Positions 55,421 through 64,000 of a stretch of DNA of 64,000 nt are shown piece by piece. Both the position numbers and the translations under genes were made by a program. The notes under the pieces were generated by a model. The model made no database searches, was not told the DNA's origin, and saw only the letters and a list, made by a program, of their open reading frames with translations. This stretch comes from Erinaceus europaeus (taxonomy: Eukaryota; Chordata; Mammalia; Eulipotyphla; Erinaceidae): contig NC_080175.1 in assembly GCF_950295315.1 (NCBI RefSeq), positions 87,506,161 to 87,570,160 on the forward strand. The letters are read 5' to 3'. How positions within the stretch are numbered: position 1 is the stretch's first letter; each line of letters opens with the position of its first letter.

Positions 55421-57049
55421 AGATTCAAAATAGAGCTCTAATAGGCTAACATTTTATTAGTTTTGTGATTAACACAGGATGGATTTGGCCTAATGTCGAT
55501 CCAGATAATATCAGAGTTCACTGGATGCTAGGCCCAATGTCACCTGGTCTCAGAGTTATGTATTTCAATACTGTGTGTCACTGAGGACTGAAAATTGTCA
55601 GCAATAAATCCGGCACCACATATCATAGACTTTTTTTTAATAGAAAATGGTCATTGAGTTGTCTGTGCATGGCAAAAAAAAATGTATCCAATAGATGCTA
55701 TTAAATCTTCCTGATAGTTACTACAAGAGGTTAGAAACGCAATCCAAATATTTTTTAGGGCAATAACACATTAACTTGAATTCTCAACAAAGCATAAGGT
55801 AAAGGGTCTTCATCTACAATATGAGTTAACAGTTTAATAAATTTCATACATTAAATACAGAGACTAGAAATGCATGTACATCGGAATGATTAATAACAAG
55901 ATTGAACTAGTTTTCAGTCACTAGTTTGCCATTGTCAAACCTCTGTTTTCCTGCTTAAATATTTACCTCACACACACTTGTCCCTGCCTATACACATATG
56001 TATACACAGGCATTGCAAGTTAACTTTTCCCTAAGTGAACAGCCAGCAATATTTGAGCATTAAAAAATGTCTGAAGAGTTACATTTTGCTAAGTTTAAGA
56101 TTCCAGAACTTTAATAATTCTATTTCATTAATCTTTATAGTTCAACTGAATAAGGCCACTTTGACGAGAGGATTATATAAGTGGGAATATCAGGCATAAA
56201 TTATTAACATCTTGAAAGTACATTCATATGGATAATTTATCAGTTTAATGTTCTTACTTTGTATATTCATCAGTGAAATTATTAGAATTTCACGTCCATT
56301 GTGAGGATCTTTGTATAGAATAATTACATCAGAGTAGTGCAAAGCAGAAGTAAAGAGATTAACAAATTCAGATAGTAACAGATTGCAGGCAGTAGATGGG
56401 AACTCTGTTTTCCCCTGCAACCTATCAACAGCTTCAGAGATGAGCCGACATTTTACAGTTAGCTTTGTATAATTAACAAGGATATGGGTAGCGGTGATCA
56501 CACTGCTAATATTTAACTATACTTAAAGTAAAATAAATATTCTCAATTACTTTTTTTAAAAAAAATCTCAATGTAAGCTTCCCCCTTCTGAGCCGCTCTC
56601 TTAGATTTCAACAGCACTCTACACCTGATTAGATTCACACACACTCTTGAAAATACTTTCACTGGAAGGTATTGTAGAAGATAAATTATCAAGTAATCAT
56701 TTACTCATCCAAAACAAGCTTTATTGATTTTCAGATTTGTGGCAAGAGATTCTATTTGTAATGAAAGAACCCAGAATTCTAGGTTTTCCCTTGGATAATA
56801 AGACAACAATTCCTAATAATGGTCACTATACAGTCATTGTGTTACATGATTTATTTTTCAATATTCTAAGTCTCAGAACAGTTTTAAGACACAGTACTGC
56901 ATGCCTAGAAAATTATGGAATATGTTAATACCACAACATAGGCATTGCTTTCTCTATATTTTTATAAGACTGAAGTTAAATAAATTACTTTGCATTGTCT
57001 GCACTAGAGAAAGATATTGGTTCAGTTCATTGAAGGATTGTTAATTCCA
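55421..57049. other. Unique AT-rich DNA
   Basis: Nothing recognised. A 103-codon minus-strand frame (56190-56501) has no domain and no exon-like context. Confidence 0.5.
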
Positions 57050-57145
57050 CTTTTTGATCTCAGGGTTATCTTGGAGCTCTGCACCTATAAGAACTTCTCC
57101 TCTTTTTTTCTTTTTCTTTACAGATAGAAAGGGAGAAAATGAACA
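57050..57145 (-). mobile_element. Old SINE fragment, antisense
   Basis: TCTCAGGGTTATCTTGGAGC and the T-rich linker of the reverse long-form 3' part. Confidence 0.5.
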
Positions 57146-57430
57146 ATTGTACTATTGACATATATTCCAGAGAAATAAAATCAAAAACCTGTGCATAAAA
57201 CTATTCATAGCAGTTTTTTCCACAATAGTCCAAAACTAGAAACAGAACTGATATGACTGAATTGTTAAACACACTATAATAAATCATTACCATTTAATGT
57301 GATTCGGTGATCAAAAGAATCTATTAATATGTGCAACAACTTGTATGGATCCAAGAGTTCCCAGGATGAATGGATAATATATATATATATATCACAAGTA
57401 ATATTATTCCATTTAGATACATTTACTTAG
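57146..57430 (+). mobile_element. Ancient L1 3' region
   Basis: AAACCTGTGCATAAAACTATTC, CACAATAGTCCAAAACTAG, GCAACAACTTGTATGGATCC and ATTCCATTTAGATAC follow the order of old mammalian L1 ORF2/3'UTR in sense direction. Highly decayed. Confidence 0.65.
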
Positions 57431-57459
57431 CGAGAATAAGACATAAGAAATAGGGGCCG

Positions 57460-57622
57460 ATGTGGTCTAGGAGGTGGCGCAGTGGCTAAGGCATTAGACT
57501 CTCAAGCATGAGGTCCTGATTTTAGTCCCTGGCAGCACATGTACCAGAGTGATGTCTGGTTCTTTCTCTCTCTCCCCTATCTTTCTCATAAATAAATAAA
57601 TAAATAAAATCTTAAAAAAAAA
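57460..57622 (+). mobile_element. SINE, short type, with exact TSD
   Basis: TSD AAGAAATAGGGGCCG at 57445-57459 and 57623-57637. Head GAGGTGGCGCAGTGGCTAAG (A-box), then CTCAAGCATGAGGTCCTGA, and a short pyrimidine block before (AAAT)n. Clearly a different subfamily from the long form. Confidence 0.93.
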
Positions 57623-57639
57623 AAGAAATAGGGGCCGGG

Positions 57640-57882
57640 TGTTGTTTATCGACATTGTTGTTGTTATTGCTGTTGCTGTTGTTGCATAGGACAAAGAGAA
57701 ATCAAGAGAGGAGAAGACAGAGGGGGGGAGAGAAAGATAGACACCTGCTTCACCAGTTGTGAAGCGACCACCCTGCAGGAGGCAGGAGGGGAGCCAGCCG
57801 GGGGTTCAAACCAGGATTCTGATGTGTTCCATGTGCTTTCTGCCACGTGCACTTAACCCACTGTACCACCACCTGGCTCCCT
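57640..57882 (-). mobile_element. SINE, antisense
   Basis: TTGTTGTTATTGCTGTTGC linker, body with GGTTCAAACCAGGATTC and end ACCACCACCTGGCTCCC. The 3' module is absent. Confidence 0.88.
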
Positions 57883-58336
57883 AAAGTCTCCTTAGTCTTT
57901 GACTCAAATCACTGATCAGAGTGTGTTGTAATTGTTTGTAGTATGATTTCTATTATCATTTAGTGTATTCTAGGCACACAGATTTCTGTACCTAGGTTTC
58001 CATCCAGAACAATATATATGAACAAACTTTCATCTCAGTCACTATAAGTGAAAAAAGAGAAGTTAAGCAAAACTGTATTTTTTTTTCTGTAAAGAGGATA
58101 CATAGCATATAATCTACTTGTAGGAATTTATTTTACATATTATGTTTTCTCCAATACAAAGATCACTTAAAGTTGTTCTCAGCCTGCATGCAATATAGCA
58201 GTTTTAAATACTTTCTTGAATAAGGGACAAGATTCTACTGAGTGGGGAAAAAAAAAGATACAGCAAATGCTCACGTTCAGGAAGCATTACTTATATACGT
58301 ACATACAACATTCTGATGAGTTCTACACAAACAATG
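57883..58336. other. Unique DNA
   Basis: Nothing recognised. Confidence 0.4.
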
Positions 58337-58350
58337 GCATGCTATTTTTA

Positions 58351-59154
58351 TTTATTTATTTATTTTTCCTTTTTACCTTTTTTAAAAATTTTTTATTTAA
58401 GAAAGAATTAATGAACAAAAAACATAAGATAGGAGGGGTACAACTCCACACAATTCCCACCACCCAATCTCCAGTGTTGAGGGGTAGACATGCAGCTTCC
58501 TGGGCCAGTGGGGGGTGGGAGTGGGTGGGAGGGATGGGTCACAGTCTTTTGGTGGTGGGAATGGTGTTTATGTACACTCCTAGCAAAATGTAGACATATA
58601 AATCAGTAGTTGATTAATATGAGAGGGGGAAAATCAGTTGTATGTCTCAAAGTTTCTCAAAACACAAACTGAATCTTTTTAATATATAGGCTGTATATTT
58701 GATATGCGGACTCTCTCAAAAGCCTAGACCAAGTAGATTAGAAGCATCCAATAGCACAGCTATATACAAGATACTGGATATTGTACAGCAAACCATAACA
58801 AAAGGACTTTTCAAAGTTAACCCAATTACCAAATAATGTGATGATAACATTAACTATCGATTGTCTTTTTGAACCCTAAGACAGCAGGAACCTCACATCT
58901 CCACTATAAAGCCCCTACTTCCCCCAATCCTGGAACCCTTGGATAGGGCCCACTTTCCCGTATGCCTCTCCCAATCCATATCAAATAATATTGCATCCGC
59001 CGATCACAACCTAACCAACGCAACGATTGCCACCTCAACATGCTTCACCTCAGACTGTGTCTGGAGACTTCACGTGTGGAATGACAACCCTTCAGCTTCA
59101 TTACTCGGGTGGGGTGAGACCTTTCCTTTTATAGTACACTCTAATTTCATCTCA
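58351..59154 (-). mobile_element. L1 3'UTR insertion with 5' inversion
   Basis: The TSD GGCATGCTATTTTT is at 58337-58350 and 59155-59168. The left part (to about 58473) is the antisense L1 3' end with T-run. The right part (about 58474-59154) is sense L1 3'UTR, nearly identical to 1828-2512 of the first L1, so this is a recent twin-primed copy. Confidence 0.9.
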
Positions 59155-59209
59155 GGCATGCTATTTTTTTAAGGGGAAACACTTGCAGCATCGCTCTTTC
59201 AATTTTCAT

Positions 59210-59420
59210 GATTTACTTACTCACTTATATATTTATTGGATAGAGATAGAAATTAAGAGGGAATGAGGAGACAGAGAGGGCAAGAGACAGAGAGACCCCA
59301 CAGCACTGCTTCATCACTTGTGAAGCTTCCTCCCTGCAGGTAAGGACCAGAGGTTTGAATCTGGGTCCTTGAGCAATGTAATGAGTGCAGTCAACCAGGT
59401 ACACTACTACTTGGCCTCTA
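59210..59420 (-). mobile_element. SINE, antisense
   Basis: TATTTATTGGATAGAGATAG, body, GGTTTGAATCTGGGTCC and head side CACTACTACTTGGCCTC. Confidence 0.85.
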
Positions 59421-59614
59421 TGATATGTTATTTTTAACATTTCAAAGTCTTTATTATAATTACATGTACAAATACACAACCTAACATGAATACTGACTTT
59501 TCATCACAGAGAATTATTTTCTCTTATTATATTACTTCCTTGGATCAAAGCATACATGGTTTTCAATAAGACATTTGAATTGTTCAAGGACTTGGGCAAA
59601 TTGTGTAATATGTC

Positions 59615-59755
59615 CTAGAGACTGAACTTTGGAAGACCTTGTGGTGATTGAATTGTGATGAGGAAAACTGGGAAATATTACACATGTACAAACGAATGTA
59701 TTTTACTGTCGACTGTAGACCATTAATCCTCCAATAAGTAAATTAAAATAAATAA
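59615..59755 (+). mobile_element. L1 3' terminal fragment, short-3'UTR lineage
   Basis: GAGGAAAACTGGGAAATATTAC, TGTATTTTACTGTCGACTG, CATTAATCCTCCAATAAG and an A-rich end. Confidence 0.85.
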
Positions 59756-60174
59756 AGTTTCATCGTTTCTTTCTCAAAGAGTATAATACAGACATAATTT
59801 AAATCTGGACAAAACATTTTCCTTAATTAAAATGTGTTCAGTGTTTTCTAGAATGAAATGTGGTTATCAGGCATTCACAGTATCACTCTTAGACAGACAC
59901 TGGTACAAATGGTGCAGGGAGGTTACCTACCATCAATGTGAAGTATAGGGACTTACGTCAACATTTACATTGAGACGCAGTGATTCAGAGATTAAATTAT
60001 CTTTCTATAATTTTCCATTTAAGTCAGAAATCTTTTAAATCATGTTTCTCACTATTTTCATCTTACTTCACTAAATTATTTTTAATTTGATTTTTGATCA
60101 TCTGTGACCTACTATAAGTGAAATTTAAAGCTGAAGATACCACCAATTGGAGTCCACATATATGTTTAAAGAAG

Positions 60175-60272
60175 TTTTCTTCTTCTTCTTCTTCTTTTTT
60201 TTCTGTTTAATTTCTGTCATCACTGGAACATCATTGTTTTAAGCTGGCTTTTTCAATAGAAAGGGGGTAAAT

Positions 60273-60313
<41 letters not shown>

Positions 60314-60376
60314 ACACACATATATATATGGACAAAAAGAGAGAAAGAGGAAGAAAGAGAGAGAGAGAGAGAGATA
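60175..60376. repeat. Cluster of (TTC)n, (CA)n and (GA)n
   Basis: TTC at 60178-60197, CA at 60276-60318 with a short TA, then GA-rich to 60376. The GA part merges with the SINE body that follows. Confidence 0.9.
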
Positions 60377-60476
60377 TCAAAATAACAGAGCTTCCACCAA
60401 CATAGTGAATGCCTGACTCCAATCTGGGCCACTCCTATGACAAAGCAGACATACTCCCAGGGAAACCATTTTTCAG
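60330..60476 (-). mobile_element. Old SINE, antisense
   Basis: GACAAAAAGAGAGAAAGAGG, GCCTGACTCCAATCTGGGCC (B-box side) and CATACTCCCAGGG (head side). Confidence 0.6.
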
Positions 60477-60532
60477 CCCAGCAGCAGACTTTTTTTTTTT
60501 TAAGTAGGGAAAAGAGAAAGTATTTTTTATAA

Positions 60533-60777
60533 TGGACCTTGAGAGCTTGTTTGGAGGTTCTAGAAGGAGAGCTCAGATACTCTATACCCTCAGCAGAAGA
60601 CCGGTCTGTCTCTATTTGGGGAAGGTTGTCCTCTTAGAACAAGCATGCAGCTTCCAGAAGGACACACATGGAGTGGTGAGGGAGGAAGGGGACACCTGCC
60701 TAGCCAGGCAGATCAGCGGAATCAACCCTGGCCATCTTTTGGGTGACAGATGTCACAGCCAGATCGCCCTCACATCC
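60533..60777 (+). mobile_element. Retroposed element without poly(A), copy B
   Basis: Homologue of 23280-23526 with the same terminus, CAGATCGCCCTCACATCC, and a similar start (GAGAGCTTGTTTGGAGG). The flanks AAAGTATTTTTTATAA (60517-60532) and AAAGTATTTTTTTTATAA (from 60779) form the TSD. It is about 245 bp, with one gap of about 13 bp relative to copy A and scattered substitutions. No A-tail of its own. Function and class unknown. Confidence 0.8.
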
Positions 60778-61039
60778 AAAAGTATTTTTTTTATAACTTA
60801 ACATATAGTTTGAGTATTCTGATAGGTTCACAAACTTGTTCTCAGTTTTGAAATTGGATAATTCATTACTCACCTAGAAGTATCTAAATAAAAAAAATCA
60901 TTTCTATTTCTGCACTAATGTTCTACAATTAGAACGACATGTGAATTTTATTTTGCATTTTTAGGGGTTTTGTCATTTTCAGAAACACACGTTAGAATAA
61001 TTTATAAACAATAATTTTGGTTTGCAAAATGTTAGTAAA

Positions 61040-61198
61040 CATTTTTTTTTATTTTTAGAAGAAAGGGGGAAGAGAGAGAGGGGAGCTCTGAGCACTTATC
61101 AGTTCTGACATAAAGTTGTGTAGGGAACTGAATCTGTGGCCTCTGGTGTCCAGGGAGGTAAGATGGTGCTTCAATAACATAGCTATTTCCTGGGACCA
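61040..61198 (-). mobile_element. Old SINE, antisense
   Basis: T-run, GGGGGAAGAGAGAGAGGGGAG, GGAACTGAATCTGTGGCC and head side CATAGCTATTTCCTGGG. Confidence 0.7.
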
Positions 61199-61204
61199 AA
61201 ATTA

Positions 61205-61263
61205 GTTTTATTTTATTTATTTATTGAATAGATGCAGAAAGCAATAAAGAGGGAAGGAGAAAA

Positions 61264-61300
<37 letters not shown>

Positions 61301-61427
61301 CACAGCACTGCTTCACCATTTGGAAAACTTTCCCAGTGGGGAGCTGGGAACTCAAACCAGGCCCTTACAATGGTCCTTGCACTTTGCACCATGTGACCTT
61401 AACCCACTGTGATACCGCCTGGCTCCA
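61205..61427 (-). mobile_element. SINE, antisense, with (GA)n
   Basis: (TTTA)n tail, (GA)n at 61268-61298, GGAACTCAAACCAGGCCC and end ATACCGCCTGGCTCC. Flanks ACCAAAATTA and ATCAAAATGA may be the TSD. Confidence 0.85.
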
Positions 61428-62072
61428 TCAAAATGATTTTTAAGCAATGTTTTTATTCTAAATATCTTGATGACTTTCTGGCATTCGAATCTTACAATAT
61501 TGTGGAACATTCATATCACATATACCTACATGAGTGTCTGAAAAGTCTGTTTCCAGTAAGCTATTTGTATATGCCATTGCGTGTTCTGCTTTGCTGCATA
61601 AACCTACCACTTTGTATGTGAAATCTACAGTGTTTTCTAAACCTTATTTTAAAAAAAGGACCCAGGACTTGAAGGGAGCATCTATTTGCTGTCCCATCCT
61701 CATTTCTATGGCAGTGCAGGTCACAGAAGGTCACCTCCACACTCTTAGGCACAGAACTCTAGTCTCCAAGTAATCTTTTGGGTCTCCTGAATCTCTAGTC
61801 CCAACAATGCCACATTAGTATAAAACTCAAATGAGACACGAGAGAGAAGATTTGCTCTAGTCTGTCAGCATTACTGGAGGGGAAGGGGACCAGGTCACTT
61901 CCACACAACACATTTGGGTGGATATTTGAGTATTTTAAACAGCTTAAAGTCTTTAAGCAAAATAAACAAATAAATAATTTAAAAACTTTAAAAAGAGAAG
62001 AGCATTAGAAGAAATAATTATCAATAAATCTTTGCATCTCTGCTATTCCACTACTTCCAAAGGTCTTCCTTT
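61428..62072. other. Unique DNA
   Basis: Nothing recognised. The overlapping short frames at 61409-61773 have no domain. Confidence 0.45.
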
Positions 62073-62155
62073 CTCCCTTCCTTCCTTCCTTCCTTCCTTC
62101 CTTCCTTCCTTAACTTCCTTCCTTCTTTCCTTCCTTCCTCTTCCTCTTTCTTTTT
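62073..62155. repeat. (TTCC)n-rich tract
   Basis: TTCC units with interruptions, passing into TTTCTC. Confidence 0.92.
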
Positions 62156-62343
62156 CTCTCTCATCCATCTCTCACTTTTGTTCTTGGATAGAGATAGACA
62201 GAGAGATACTGATTAAGATGGGGGAGGTAGAGAGGGAGAAAGAAAGTGAGACACCGATATCACTGCTGGTGAAACTTTCTCCCTATAGGTAAGATCAAAA
62301 GCACTTGAATTCAGGTTCTTGTACATTGTAACATGTTTGTTGA
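62155..62343 (-). mobile_element. SINE, antisense
   Basis: CTTGGATAGAGATAGACAGAG, body, GCACTTGAATTCAGGTTC and head side TACATTGTAACATG. The head is truncated. Confidence 0.8.
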
Positions 62344-62464
62344 GAAAGAAGGGAGAGAGACAGAGAGAGAAAAAGATACCACAACACCACTTCATTCAAG
62401 ACACTATCCCTAGAGCCATGTCTGGGAACTACCATGTAGTGCTGTGGGTTCAAACCCAGACTCT

Positions 62465-63965
62465 GGCCGCCAGCTATAGACCAATTTCTCTCCTCTCCGT
62501 GTGTTACAAACTCCTTGAGAGGCTGCTTCTGTCACGTATTTCTCCTCTTACAGAGAAATTCCTATCACCCGCCCAAGCTGGTTTCCGCCCAGGAAGATCT
62601 ACCTGCGAACAAGCCCTGGCCCTCTCAACTTACATTGAAAATGGATTCCAGAAGAATTTAAAGACGGATGCTGTCTTTGTTGATCTCACAGCAGCCTATG
62701 ACACGGTCTGGCACCGTGGTCTCCTAGTCAAGATCTCAAGATGCCTGCCTCCATGGGTGGCCAACACTATATCGTTTCTTCTCCAAAACAGAAGATTCCG
62801 GGTACATCTGGGTGACAAGTCTAGCAGATGGAGACTTGTCTCAAGTGGCCTCCCCCAGGGCTCTGTTCTGGCTCCTATGCTATTTAATATTTACATCAAT
62901 GACCTCCCAGAAACTTCTTCAAGGAAGTTCATCTACGCCGATGACATCTGCTGTGCAACTCAGGCATCCAAGTTCGACATCCTTGAGGAAACACTCACGA
63001 AAGACATGTCTCTGATATCTGATTACTGTAAAAAATGGCAACTAATCCCTAGCACTGCAAAAACGGTATCATCTGTTTTCCATCTACACCATGCCTTGGC
63101 CTCACGTGAGCTTAATGTGCAGCTTGGCGGTACGAGAATCTGGCATGAAGCCCAGCCAGTCTATCTTGGCGTTACTCTCGATCGCACCCTGTCATTTCAC
63201 GAACATTTCATAAAAACTGAAGCAAAGGTGGGCGCGAGGAATCACATCATTGCAAGACTGGCCAGCTCCTCATGGGGCGCGAGCGCTTCCACACTACGAT
63301 CATCATCTCTGGCATTATGCTATTCCACTGCAGAATACTGTGCCCCAGGATGGTTCTGTAGCCCCCATGTCCACGTGGTCGATTCCAAATTATATTCCTC
63401 CATGAGGATCATTTCTGGAACCATCCGTTCCACCCTGGTCCCATGGCTGCCAGTTCTTAGCAACATCACCCCGCCAGATGTTCATCGGGATGCGGCATCA
63501 TCTAAGTTCATTTCCCACGTCTACGCTCGACCGGACCTGCCAATATACGTGGATATCTTCGCCCACCCTGTCCAATGCTTGACGTCTCATCACCCAATCT
63601 GGTCCCCTATGCCTACACTGAACTTCTCTGTTCCAGACTCTTGGAAACAGAGTTGGCAGTCAGCTGAGGTAAAGAACAAACACCTCATCACAGACCCCTG
63701 CAAGCGTCCACCCGGCTTTGACCTAGCACGTTATGATCGGGCCCTCCTCAATCACTATCGAACAGGCCATGGCCGGTGCGCCGCTATGTTCCATCGCTGG
63801 GGAGCCAGAGACGACCCGAACTGCCCCTGCGGCTCCAGACAGACTATGACCCACATAGTCAGCGACTGCCACCTCTCCAGATTCAAAGGAGGTCTCGAAA
63901 CTTTACATCAGGCTCAACCTGACGCTGTTGACTGGCTACGGAAGAAGGGCAAACGCTAGAAGAAG
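62465..63965 (+). mobile_element. Vingi-type non-LTR retrotransposon, 5'-truncated
   Basis: A 1.5-kb insertion flanked by the exact 12-bp TSD AACCCAGACTCT (62453-62464 and 63966-63977). It begins just before RT motif 1 and ends six bases after the stop codon (AGAAGA region), with practically no 3'UTR and no poly(A). The open frame over 497 codons without stop or shift suggests a young copy. Its GC and codon use differ strongly from the AT-rich host DNA around it. The Vingi assignment rests on RT motifs plus the known spread of Vingi in hedgehogs. Another Ingi/Jockey-like LINE clade remains possible. Confidence 0.85.
62466..63959 (+). CDS. Reverse transcriptase ORF of a Vingi-type LINE, partial
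   Basis: Would make DNA from the element's RNA at a nicked chromosomal target. The full frame opens at an ATG at 62319 in flanking SINE DNA. Numbering from there, element residues run from about 50 to 546. ASYRPISLLSVCYKLLERL is RT motif 1 (51-69). AGFRPGRSTCEQA follows at 87-99. FVDLTAAYD holds the first catalytic Asp (D122). SSGLPQGSVLAPMLFNIYIN is the motif-B region (175-194), and FIYADDI has the D208-D209 pair. C-terminal C502, C504, H512 and C517 form a zinc-knuckle-like cluster. The N-terminal endonuclease is absent because of truncation and no RNase H is seen. No promoter remains, so expression would depend on outside transcription. Confidence 0.88.
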   Translation, partial: AASYRPISLLSVCYKLLERLLLSRISPLTEKFLSPAQAGFRPGRSTCEQALALSTYIENGFQKNLKTDAVFVDLTAAYDTVWHRGLLVKISRCLPPWVANTISFLLQNRRFRVHLGDKSSRWRLVSSGLPQGSVLAPMLFNIYINDLPETSSRKFIYADDICCATQASKFDILEETLTKDMSLISDYCKKWQLIPSTAKTVSSVFHLHHALASRELNVQLGGTRIWHEAQPVYLGVTLDRTLSFHEHFIKTEAKVGARNHIIARLASSSWGASASTLRSSSLALCYSTAEYCAPGWFCSPHVHVVDSKLYSSMRIISGTIRSTLVPWLPVLSNITPPDVHRDAASSKFISHVYARPDLPIYVDIFAHPVQCLTSHHPIWSPMPTLNFSVPDSWKQSWQSAEVKNKHLITDPCKRPPGFDLARYDRALLNHYRTGHGRCAAMFHRWGARDDPNCPCGSRQTMTHIVSDCHLSRFKGGLETLHQAQPDAVDWLRKKGKR

Positions 63966-64000
63966 AACCCAGACTCTCACTCATGGTAAAGTATGCACTG

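Larger units (their letters stand above)
62345..64000 (-). mobile_element. SINE, antisense, split by the Vingi copy
   Basis: Left part 62345-62464 (AGAGAGACAGAGAGAGAAAAAG to GGGTTCAAACCCAGACTCT) and right part 63966-64000 (CTCACTCATGGTAAAG...). Removing 62465-63977 restores a continuous SINE, which proves the insertion. The copy runs off the window. Confidence 0.85.

Noticed and set aside
62319..62464. N-terminal 48 codons of the long frame ahead of the Vingi RT
   Set aside because: This part is antisense SINE sequence outside the TSD and only happens to be in frame. It does not belong to the retrotransposon protein.

Overview
The window looks like nuclear DNA of a placental mammal, most likely a hedgehog (Erinaceidae, e.g. 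Erinaceus). Three things point there: about 50 copies of tRNA-derived SINEs of the type known from hedgehogs, L1 LINEs of mammalian type, and a young 5'-truncated non-LTR retrotransposon whose reverse transcriptase best fits the Vingi (Ingi-related) clade described from hedgehogs. These assignments come from recognition of the sequence, with no database search. I see no host protein-coding exon, no structural RNA gene, no CRISPR array and no CpG island. The window reads as AT-rich intergenic or deep-intronic DNA. Most long reading frames are simple-repeat or transposon translations.

Layout. 1-905 is unique AT-rich DNA. 925-3802 is an L1 insertion with a 19-bp target-site duplication (TSD); it holds ORF2 C-terminal sequence, a long 3'UTR, a nested inverted L1 fragment and what looks like a 3'-transduced segment. 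3822-13225 has older L1 3'UTRs, SINEs and a solo LTR (10667-11166). 13405-14994 has two SINEs and an LTR (14395-14882) flanked by 111-bp direct repeats. 14995-21697 is mostly unique AT-rich DNA with scattered SINEs. 21985-26420 is a stack of antisense L1 fragments interrupted by a solo LTR, SINEs and a 247-bp element without a poly(A) tail. 26580-42130 mixes SINEs, an LTR (32729-33172) and L1 ends. 42282-42860 is a TG-rich tract. 43099-43450 is an ancient MaLR-like LTR. 45500-52000 is SINE-rich, with a long purine tract inside one SINE. 52000-57050 is mainly unique. 57050-64000 holds SINEs, a third 5'-inverted L1, a second copy of the 247-bp element and the Vingi copy (62465-63965).

How the parts relate. 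L1 ORF2 protein copies L1 and, in mammals, also poly(A)-tailed SINEs. The TSDs and A-rich tails here fit that. The Vingi copy and the 247-bp elements also have TSDs but lack poly(A), so they may use a different tail recognition. The four younger LTRs all lie on the minus strand as solo LTRs, with signals for transcription start and polyadenylation but no internal genes. The points most worth a second look are the intact-frame Vingi RT, the 247-bp tail-less family, the 111-bp duplication around an LTR, the L1 3' transduction and three L1 insertions with 5' inversion.
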